A stretch of DNA of 64,000 nt from Rotaria sordida (Eukaryota; Rotifera; Eurotatoria; Philodinida; Philodinidae), in NCBI GenBank assembly GCA_905250125.1, contig CAJNOL010001097.1, positions 1-64,000 on the forward strand, in the 5' to 3' direction. Both the position numbers and the translations under genes were made by a program. Shown one piece after another: positions 54,098-64,000 of this stretch. Within the stretch, counting starts at the first letter, position 1; the number at the start of each line of letters is the position of its first letter. The notes below the pieces were generated by a model, which was not told where the DNA came from, did no database searches, and saw nothing but the letters and a program-made list of their open reading frames with translations.

Positions 54098-57000
54098 TCA
54101 ATTTCCATTTTTATAATTTTCATTTGAATTAAAATGAACAACAGTAGCATTTGTTGTTGTCATTGCTGTATTAAATGTTTTCGATGGTGTCGTCGGTCGA
54201 GTTCGATTTAAAGATATTTGACGTTGTATACCAATACGTGTATTTTCACAAATGCTTACAGATTGTGCACGACGCATACCAGCTTGTTGTTGATCATACT
54301 TCAAAATATCAAATAATAAATAAATAAAAAAACATATATGAATGAACTAAATCATTCGTTAGCGATGTGACTATGACAAATAAAAATAGGTCTATCTCGA
54401 GATAATACACTTTTCTAGAGCTAATTTTTATATGTTACATATATATTATTTTAGTTTAGGTACTCTGAGAAAAAAATCAGTGCTAGAAACCTTCATTCAG
54501 AGAAGTTATCAGTAAAAAATTAGCGTGTGTTCGCTTGATGTATTTTAGTTAAAATCAAACTTCAAATTGATACAGTAAATTGAAAACTATATAGTACATT
54601 CTGTAGACAACTCCTGAAACTACAAAACTTCTATTCAAAGTTTTTTTCTGAGTATATCTAAGTGTTTCAAAAAAGAAACTGATTTACTTTCTGTTAGTAA
54701 CTTGATGGAGTAGGAAAAAAATTCTTCTAACCAAGTGAAAAGTTCAAAAACCAATATCAAACAGTACAAATCTTTCTTCAGAATCTCTAGACGACATGAA
54801 GACAAAAATTTCTCTTTATTCTGAAGTTTTCGAATTTTTTCCCTCATATAATTAAAGAGATATTTGTTGATTATTTTTTAATTAATAATCAGCTGAACGA
54901 CCCAATATTTTTATATACATTTCTGAACAAAAGTAGCCGCTCCCGATGAAATGCTACTATTCTTTATGACATTGAGCTGGTATTTTTAGTGCATGCGTAC
55001 GATAATTAATTCTGATCGTTAGCACTCATCCGTCCTCGATCGATTCACATGTGCTAGCATTATGATATACACATTTTCTTTCTCTTGTGAAAAATCTATT
55101 TTAGCGGAAATGTGTACACAAAAAGTTTCTCTTTATCATTTTGCTATTTCACGCGCTACTACTGTTAAAGACAGTCCCATATGTCTAGTTTATTATTACC
55201 AAAGTCCATGGTATATAGTAGACCTCGAAATAGGGCTACTATTTTATGGCCCGGCTCGAGCCCGAAAAAAATTTCGTTTACAAAGATTTTTTTTCTCAAT
55301 GAAGAGCTATTGCATATTTTTCGCCTTTTAGAAAAAAGTGATGACGGAGGGAGGGGGAGTAGTGTGGAAACTTTCCCTCTATCCTCTCTCAAGGATGAGT
55401 CAAATGTCAAAAAAGGATAAAACTATCGGATCAGGCGGCTCAACAGCAAAGGTGACTCGGCCTGTTTCAAGGCTTGGTACATAGTCACAATCTTAGTAAT
55501 TAACACACCCTGAAATAGTGAACTCATGTCGTGTACCACTAACTTAACTGCATTCAATATTACGGATTACTTTTATTCAAGGATTATATGTGTCTATACT
55601 AAAAGAACTTATTCCCAAAAAAATAATTCTTATAAATAATCGAACTCAAAAATGAAAAATCGTTATATTTCATTTTGCTTGAAATGATTCATATAGAAAT
55701 ATATATCTTACTAATTGTTGTTCTGGAAAACTTGTTTTTGATGATGACATAGAATTCTGTGCATGAATATGAAAAACTTTAGGACTATATTCACTTCCAT
55801 CTTCTCTATCAAATTGAAAATTTCTAAATAAAAAACAAAAAAAAACAAAAATTCGAATAAGAGAAAAACAAAACATTTTTTTTTTTTCGTTTTTTTAACC
55901 TTCCTGATAATGATCTTTGTTCATTAGATTTTAATGAAATTCTTGATGCAACACTTGCTGATCGTAAACGTACACGAACATGTGGATCCATTTCATCTTC
56001 TTCATCACTTGGTATCATACCAGATAATTCACATTGACGTTCTTGTAATTTAATAAGTAATTCACGAAATTCTCGTCGTAATTCTTCTAATTTTGTTGTA
56101 ATTATTAAACGTTCTGTTTGACTTGATGAATCATTCATATCAAGATTTTCAAATTGACTTTTTAATGAAAGTAATTCTTGTTGTAATGTTGCCATTTTTG
56201 CTTGAATCTATATATATATATAGATATAAATCTTATAATAATAATAATAATAATATAATTGTTTTTACTTCTTCTATTGATAAATCATCTGACATATCCG
56301 ATATACTACTAATACTTTTTTTTGGTAAAGGAAATCTTGGTGGTCGAGTTATTCGACGAATTTCACCTGGAATTCGACGATGTGCAAGAAGATCTTGAAC
56401 AACACTCAACTAAACATAATAAATATAAAATAAATTCAAATATTTCTACGGATAAAGTTGTTGTCTTTTTTTTATTCTTTATTTTTACTTGTTGATTAAA
56501 ACATATAGTAAAAAATTGTGGATCAGGTATAATATTTGGATCAACAACAACAGCAAGACGAACTTCATCAGCATAAGATGTTACACAAAAATTAATACTA
56601 TGTGTACTAATACTTGGATTAAGACATATTACATTTCGAACATCTCGATTACATATAGACATTGTTGCTAATGTTGTACTACTACCAGCAGCTAATGTTG
56701 TTAACCATAAACTAGCATTATTATAAATACGAGCCATTATTTTATTAGCTAAAAAAAAAACAAAGATTATCAGTGTTGAAATATTTAATTTACATTTCTT
56801 TTTCTTCTTACCAATACAGGCAGGAAATAAAAGATAAGTGATATGTGTAAATAAATACATTGTAGCATAATCTCCATTTTGTTTAACTCGTTTTGTATTA
56901 CCATTAAATGACCATAAAAGTGGAATATTTCCTTCAATATTCATTGGTAATTCAAGACTTAAATGTGCTATACGATTTCCCATAACAATATGAGGCGTAT

Positions 57001-59905
57001 TAGAACGTAGATCACATGGCATAACACAATTAATATTTGATGAATTGGATAAACTGTTGTGTATTGTTTTTTTTTTTAAATAAAAGGAATAAAATATCAA
57101 CATTAATAAAAACAAAAGAAATTTATTCTATATGTTAAAAATAATCTTATCATTAGATTAAAATAAATACCAAAAAAAAATAATAAAATTATATGAATAA
57201 TTTTTTTGTTTTTGTACTCTAATACAAATGACTCCTGAGCTAAAATATTCCCTAATGATATTTTACTTTAAATTTATTGATCAATTTAGATAATAATATC
57301 TTTCGACAGATACATCAATATCAAATATTTTTCTTTTTTGCGGACAAAATTTTTCAAATTTGATTTTATTACATTATAAATATCTATAAGAAACTATTCG
57401 TGTTAATATATCATATTCATTTCTAGGAAAAACATATATATTAATATTTTGTCATGATAAATCTAGCAATGATATTTTAATTTTTTTTTTTTTTAATATA
57501 GATTATATCATTATGAGATTATTTGCATGTCTTCTTTGCTCGACAACACAGTTTTTCACGCATTATACAATAATCAAAAAAATAATTACGAAAATCTCAC
57601 GAGAAAAAAAGCTAAAATAAGAAAAATATTCTATATTCTTATGACGTCATACTCAGTTATTCTTAGAAACATTTTTTTTTTTTGAAAGAATTATGTATCG
57701 AAGTAATTAATATCTATGCATGACAAAAACAATTTTCATCTTCCAATAGAAAGTTCATTGAATCTAACGAAAGACTTTATCCAAATAAAAACAGAAAAAA
57801 AAAAAAGAAATATGAGTTAAAATTTTGTTTACTATTAGAAGATGTTTAGACTAAGAAAAATTTCAAAAGTTATAATACAAGTTGTATTTAATGGTGGTGT
57901 CACAAGGAGGACAGAGTATGTCTGAGTCCTCCGGAAAATTTTTGCTAACAGTAATCTCACAGTAGAGATGACAGAGCTCAGCTCCAGGACCAGAAATCCT
58001 GACCTTGTCAGTGTTTGTATCTTGGCTGAAGTGTCGAATTTTGACCTAAGAAAAGTATTTCATTAGACTAATTTGCTTATAGATTATGCAAGACCAATAA
58101 AAAAAAAAAGTTGTCTTTATATTATACTAATATTTTAGAAATTATTTACTCGAAAATTTTGTAAATTAAGCTAATTTTCTTTTACTAACAAAGTAAAGTG
58201 TTGTGAAAGAAAAATTGATCTCTCACTCAAATCATTATTTATATGATATTCTATTAAATTTTGTCAAATTTATATCAGAGATAGAACCAGTTCAGTTTCA
58301 AAAAAGTACGAATCAATTTCATCACAAGTTTATATAAATGCCCTACGTATGAATAAAATATAAACTCAAAAGCTTTCTCTGACTTGAGACAATTTTTTTT
58401 TCTTAAGTACAACTTATTTTATCGATAAGAACTACAAGATACAACAATTTTAAAATAAATCTTACCCATGTTTATCCATATATAATCTAACACAAGAAAT
58501 TACTAATGTTGAAAGTAAATCATTCATACGTGTTCGTGTAACAAGTTTCATTCGATTAGCTTGTGTTAAACTAAATGGTGTTGACCAAATAACTAATCGT
58601 TGTTGTTGATTTGATAAATGTGGATTTATTGTTGTTATATTTGTATTTTTATATATAATCCGTTTTAAAAAATTATCTCTATAAGAATTAAATATTAATT
58701 TACTAAATAATAACATATGTCCAAATAAATATGATTTTATATAATCAAATATATGTTCATTTTGTCTACCAGCAAAACGAGGTTTTAAATCAAGTTGCGT
58801 TGTACGATTATCAACAATATGTTTTAATAATATACGCATTAATGATACACCATCAGATAGAACAGGATGATAAAGAAATAAAAGTATACTATCATTTGGA
58901 CGTAATGATGAACGATTTTTATAATGTAATTGCCATAATGGTCGAGTAAGTGTTAGTTCAGTTGAAATAAGTGCTGATACATAAGCTTGAAGATCTTCAT
59001 CAGTTTGTATATTTCGTGGTATTTCACGTACATGTTCATCAATTGAAAAAGCTGAATAATCAATCCACATTGTACCAGAAAAATGTGGAAAAATTAATTG
59101 TGAAAAACGTGGAAATAATTTACGTCCAATATTTGAACCACGTCGAAAACTATTTGTTACAAGACGATTTATTAAAATTTTTTTCAAAGAATTTTCATTG
59201 ACCGATCCTGATTATAAAATATGAAACAAAAATAAAGAAAGAATAATTTTATAAAAATTTATTAATACCTTCAAGAAAAAATATAGCAGCTCCCATCGGT
59301 CCAATAGTTTGAGAATTTAATTTCGTTGTTTCTTCATTTTTATTTCGATTTATTGATATATTACTATTATATAACCAAAATAAATCACTAGGAGATAAAT
59401 AACTACATGTACATGGTGTAACTGTACAATGATATCGACAAGTAAATCGTATAAATATTCTTGTAAGCCAACATATAGGTAAAATAAGTGTTATTAATAT
59501 AACACATGGAATAGAAATAAAAAGTCCAAAACAAAATTTTGATAAACGTTTTAAAAAAATTACAATAGATGATTGATCAGTTGGATGTTTAACACGTTTA
59601 ATAGGTATATTTTGCATATAAGAACTATTAGTTGTTTGTTGTTCATCTGTTGTTATTGATCGTGTATAAATAATTCTTTTTCGATGTTGTGTTTGTTGTG
59701 GACGAGGCATATCAATTGGTTCAACACGTTTTGAAGGAAACAGATTTGTTGTTTTTAATGATGATGATAATAAAAATGAAGGTGTACAATGAATAATAGC
59801 AATAGATATTTGTTGTTCAATATAATCTATACGATGATTAATGTCAAATGGAACAGTAATCAAATTTGATGCGGTTGATTCAGCCCATTGACTGTCCACT
59901 TGCAT
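54098..59905 (-). CDS. WS/DGAT-fold acyltransferase-like protein with C-terminal coiled-coil extension
   Basis: Wax-ester synthase/diacylglycerol acyltransferase proteins join fatty acyl-CoA to alcohols or diacylglycerol. Eight minus-strand exons join in frame to 880 residues: 59905-59269, 59207-58466, 57053-56812, 56748-56489, 56409-56269, 56207-55900, 55823-55712, 54298-54098. The N-terminus has a long hydrophobic stretch (about residues 118-155), then LSPSDLFWLY and GPMGAAIFFLEG. The active-site motif HHxxxDG reads HPVLSDG, so the second, normally catalytic His is Pro. The C-terminal WSD domain ends in SYADEVRLAVVVDPNIIPDP. After it come about 290 extra residues: basic/Pro-rich, then a predicted coiled coil (LQQELLSLKSQFENL, EELRREFRELLIKLQER), then a Ser/Thr-rich tail. 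It may be a non-catalytic relative. Confidence 0.85.
54299..55711 (-). other. Last intron of the WS/DGAT-like gene
   Basis: A 1.4-kb intron. At 55195-55270 a GC-richer patch contains GGCCCGGCTCGAGCCCG, a partly palindromic block. Otherwise AT-rich. Confidence 0.55.
57054..58465 (-). other. Large intron of the WS/DGAT-like gene
   Basis: A 1.4-kb intron between the active-site half and the C-terminal half of the acyltransferase fold. A GC-richer patch at 57890-58030 (CAGTAGAGATGACAGAGCTC, then TCCAGGACC...) resembles the other small AGAGATG-type repeat fragments in the window. Confidence 0.55.
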
Positions 59906-62900
59906 GTCCTTCTAGATCGATAGAAATTTTTCTTAGAAAAAATTTATGAAACTAAAAAAAATTCTTTTATTATTAACAAAAAAACAAAACTGTGAGACTT
60001 TGTTTGTTCATGTAAGGAGAAAACAAAAAAATAGAAAAAAAAATTTATAGACTAGTAATTTCATTACTTATGGATTTTTTCCTGATGAAAAAAAATGGTT
60101 TCTCACCTTCTTCTTTTTTCCAAAAATATATTATCATTTAATAATGAATGAAGCTTTTTTTTTCTTCTTTTAGACTATATTTCTCTTCATGTGCTCATAA
60201 TGAACATAATAAAAATTAGAAACAAAAAAAAAAGGAAACATGATAACAGAAGAGAGAAAGATTGACGTATACTCATTTTGAAAAAAAAAAAGAAGAAAAA
60301 GAAAGAAATCTTCTATTTGACAAAGAAAAAAAAAATAAATGTCATCAACATCAAATCAAGATATTCATTAATAAAAACAAAATAACAGATTGATATTTTT
60401 ATTCATAAAAATAATCATTCAAATGTATGATTATTGTTTAATTTCTCTTGAGAATATTTCATTTTTTAGCTTTTTTTTTTTGTTTTACCTCGAATAAACA
60501 TTAGATTCATATTCATCAATGGACAACATCGACCAAGATAAATAAATTTGATCGAAAAACGAATTCATTTACATATATCTTGTTGTTGATAATTTTTCAT
60601 TGTTGTATTACAACTTTTTTTTATTGGCATTATTTTCTAAAAGAAAAATAACACAAGCATACCATTCGAATTATTATGTCAATATGTTCTATCTCATTTG
60701 TCTTTTTTTACTTTATTCAAGTTAGACTTCTAATAGTTTCCATACACATACATCTACAAAGAGTAGCAGCTAATCGAATAGTACTAGATCTTTTTTTTCC
60801 TATATATCTTTTTTTTTCCTGACTGATTGATAGTCGTTATATAGCCATAATGATCATGTGTGTGTTTCGTAGTAATGGGAATATCAAAGAGCGAAAAGAA
60901 GAAAAAAAAAATGTAGAATGAACGTGTAATTGTCAAGAATTTGAAGATAGATAGATAGGAAGAGAAAAGAAAGAATGGCTAACTACAACAACAAGAGTCT
61001 GATTCGATCAAGGTCGTTGTAGCGCATCGAACAGCAAGACAACAATCACGGATGATGTGACGTTTTGTGAGAGCATATAAGCAGGCACGCACGCACTGTA
61101 TTTCCGACAGCGAGACACATGGCATTGTCGTCGTCGTCGTCGAACAGAATAAAGAGAAGCATCGATGCTAGGAAAAATGAATAAACAGAGCAAAAGACAT
61201 ATTCATAAATGAAAAAAATGTGATTTTCTGGTGTATATTTTTTTTTATCCTTCATCTACTATCTTATTTTTCTTTGTTTTGCCCCCCTCTCTTCCCCCCC
61301 AAAAAAAAAAAGAACTTATCAATCATTGGAAAAGCTGTACCTTTTTCCTTATCTAATCTTGTTGACTACTAAGAAATATTGTCTCGTACTAATTAATCGA
61401 TAAAAGCTTTTTAGTTTGATTCTATAATATTAATTGACTTGTCATATACTTGTTTTTTTTTTCTTCTTCTTCTTCTTACCTCAGCCATTTTTTATTGTAA
61501 ATAGTATATGTCAAACTATAAGACATTCTGACTAACACAGTATGAAATAGCCTATTGACGCGTGTGTCTTTCTTTCTCTTTATAACTCTATTCAAGTGGG
61601 AAGAAGTAATCGGAGATGTGTGTTTCTTCTCGATAGCTACTCGAATTGGTGGAAGTTGTTCGACGCAATTAAGCGGACAACACTAGCACACTACCGTCAT
61701 AACTTTGCTAGTGCGCTCGACGTCGATTATATACTCTTTTCATTTTTTTTCCTCTCTCTCTCTCCTTTAGCATCGTTGTGGCGCATTTGCTTTTTGCTTG
61801 CTCATCACACTAACTACTACCAGTCGGTTGACGTAGCCGCCGGTGTGTATGTATGTGGCATCTCAGTTTTCACACTCAGCTTTAGTTAGAAATACATCCA
61901 CATATATAAAAAAAAAAAAGAAAGAAGAACTATCTTTTTTTTTTCTCTTTTTTTTTCTTTCCTTAGAAATAACTCTCTGAACAACACAGCACATGATAGA
62001 ACGATAAAAGAACTCATTCCATCCGAGAAACAGTGCCAAGAATAACAATAAAAAAAAAAACTGCAAGATTGAAAGAGAAGAAAAAAAAAGGGAAAAGCTA
62101 ACATTACTCTTCTCTTGCTTATTCTCATCCGTTTCACAGCCGAGTTAATCTCTCGATAATATATATGACAACGAATTATCACATTTTTTTTAGCTCAAAT
62201 TATTATTTTATATTTGGAATTGATAACCCCAATTAGTTCTCAAAATATGTCTTTCATACTGAATAATATATAAGTAATTGGACATAGATATCTAAATATA
62301 TCATCTTAATCTACGCATTTTAATATATATATATACATATATGTATATATATATATAAGTTCACTACAATGTACTTCATTATAAAATCAACTTACTCGAC
62401 AATCACATCGATAGTGATTTACTTCATTTTAGATTACATAGTAATCTTTAATCAAATAAACAATTTTTAATAGAAGTAATTCGATAAAAAAAAATAATAG
62501 AAAAGATAAATAGGTTATATATATCCCAATCTCAATGATATTCTTAAATAAACAGTGTTTAACGTTTCAATAAAAAAATAATCAATATGTATCCTTGAGA
62601 TTATCGTTTAGACTTTGTTTCACAAGAATGTATTTTTGTTATTACACGTGTACATTGATTTCTAAAGGATATATTTGTCAGAAATATATACAGAACAATG
62701 TTTGATCGATGTTTAGGATATCAGTAAGACAGAAGGAATTGATGTGTAATAATCTACAACATCTGCTATATTGAGATGCATTTCTACAGGCAGTCAATTA
62801 GTTCTTGATAAATGATGCTCTATGTAGAAAACAGATTTTTCAATTTGTCAAAGATTTTTGATTGAATTCTTTCTGTCGTATTCAAATGAATAATGTTGAT

Positions 62901-64000
62901 GGTTTGATGGAAAGAAAAAAGAATTAGATTTACGCATGCTCGACTAATGTTGAAATTACACTTAAGAATCGGCATTGATTCATTCATCAATAAATTTGTG
63001 TTTGTAGAAACGTATTTATGAAAATATTATAAATTCAAAAAATAAAAATACAGAAGATTAAGACAACTGTATGGAAAACTCATTGACAATTTATAACATA
63101 AAATAATATCCAAACAGCTGCTTTTTATATGTTTACTTTTATTCTATTATCATGTATATATTCACTGACTTTTAATATCTCAAAGTGAATGACATCATGT
63201 CTGTTTTACATAAGTTCAACTTTCAATTGCTTTGAAGAAAAAAAAAAAAAGATCTTTTCGATTCGACCAAATAAAATTTAGACTCTTGTCGATAATATGT
63301 AAATTTGAAGGTAAAGTCGATGAAAAAACAAAACATAACAGTACTATCATGTTAATACTATTTCATAAACATATGAAGACGTCATAGTTCCATTAAGAGA
63401 CATTTCTGTGATCAGTAATATGTTGTCTCATGACAAGCAATGTTGTTTACGTCAGATATCCCTTGAAGCAAGTAAAAAAAACAACATGACAAATTCTTTA
63501 ACCATTGTTAATATCGTCCTTAAAGTAGGAAAAGTTTACTCACGAAAGAATTGATTGGCATTTATCTTTGATTTAGTCTTTCCTAAAGCGTTATTCTAAC
63601 TTATAAGGTTGATTCTTCACAGATGTTGATGATTATACGAAATAGTATGTAATAATAAATATTCATTAGAACTTCCAAAATTCTTTTTCTTAATTGATCG
63701 ATTGAAAATAAATATTTTTTCTGTACTTCATATAAGAATGACATCTTCAGGAACAAAAAAAAAAGATAAATTATAAAATTGAAATTTTTTCAAAATCAAC
63801 AATTTCTTCAAGTTCAATGAATTCTTATTATTTAATAACATATATTCAACTAGTGGCAAAACTTTGATTGGCTTTCATAATAACTACAATCATTTCAGAG
63901 TTTAGTATCAACGTGGCTATATCATCTCTTGCATCGTTATTGATTGATCTATTGCTATTTTTTGTTTTCATCATATATAACCTTGAGTTATAAATGGATA
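59906..64000. other. Gene-free 3' flank, upstream of WS/DGAT-like gene
   Basis: About 4 kb with no supported coding region. Two CpG-richer patches, 60990-61180 and 61590-61860, stand out from the poly(A/T) background and may be promoter or 5' UTR DNA of the minus-strand gene or of an unseen plus-strand gene. A (GTC)n run is at 61125-61141 and TA/TATATA repeats are at 62322-62357. The remainder, 62360-64000, is AT-rich and unremarkable. Confidence 0.5.
60990..61180. promoter_or_regulatory. CpG-richer patch, possible promoter
   Basis: Contains TGACGT (61058-61063), a TATAAGCAGG word near 61076, and clustered CG dinucleotides in otherwise CpG-poor DNA. No direct evidence of transcription. Confidence 0.3.

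Noticed and set aside
61863-62182. Minus-strand frames of 67 and 98 codons rich in Phe, Lys and Ser
   Set aside because: They are translations of poly(A)/poly(T) tracts with no domain.

Overview
This window is AT-rich nuclear DNA from an invertebrate animal. It shows GT-AG introns (45 nt to 5 kb), long poly(A)/poly(T) runs, and no bacterial operon signals, tRNA, rRNA or CRISPR. The gene set is metazoan: enhancer of polycomb, akirin, class II PI3-kinase, a SIX homeobox gene, WIPI/WDR45, a CDKL5-type kinase and FTCD. The compact introns, base composition and gene style look to me like a bdelloid rotifer (Rotaria or Adineta type). That is an impression and not proof.

Layout. 1-3725 (+): 3' part of an enhancer-of-polycomb gene. 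5475-5951 (-): intronless akirin. 7435-10185 (+): UTP25, a small-subunit processome protein. 10186-12711: gene-free, with a CA/TG-rich hairpin and a GC-richer patch. 12712-23918 (+): class II PI3-kinase with RBD, C2, helical, kinase, PX and C2 domains. 24097-31930 (+): WIPI/WDR45-type PROPPIN, beginning 178 nt after the PI3K stop. Its 5-kb intron holds a SIX4/5-type homeobox gene on the opposite strand (27507-28656). 33587-33868 (+): small cysteine-rich protein. 36596-41926 (+): CDKL5-like kinase with an apparent 1-nt frameshift. 44422-45510 (-): GLT1D1-like glycosyltransferase, intronless. 47783-50053 (+): FTCD. 51714-52785 (-): secreted von Willebrand A protein. 54098-59905 (-): WS/DGAT-fold acyltransferase-like protein with an unusual C-terminal extension. 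59906-64000: gene-free.

Genes working together. The PI3K and the WIPI protein are maker and reader of PI3P. They lie tandem and very close on one strand, and the second ATG follows a splice acceptor by 7 nt, so a co-transcribed, trans-spliced pair is possible. The other genes show no obvious functional link.

Non-coding structure. Several diverged repeat families sit in introns and spacers: a MITE-like element with about 95-bp inverted arms (35729-36155), a 313-bp palindrome (32308-32620), TG/CA-rich mini-hairpins, and at least two dispersed repeat families.

All exon coordinates were read by hand from GT-AG sites, protein similarity recalled from known families, and reading-frame continuity. 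Frame sums close for every spliced gene except the one flagged CDKL5 exon.
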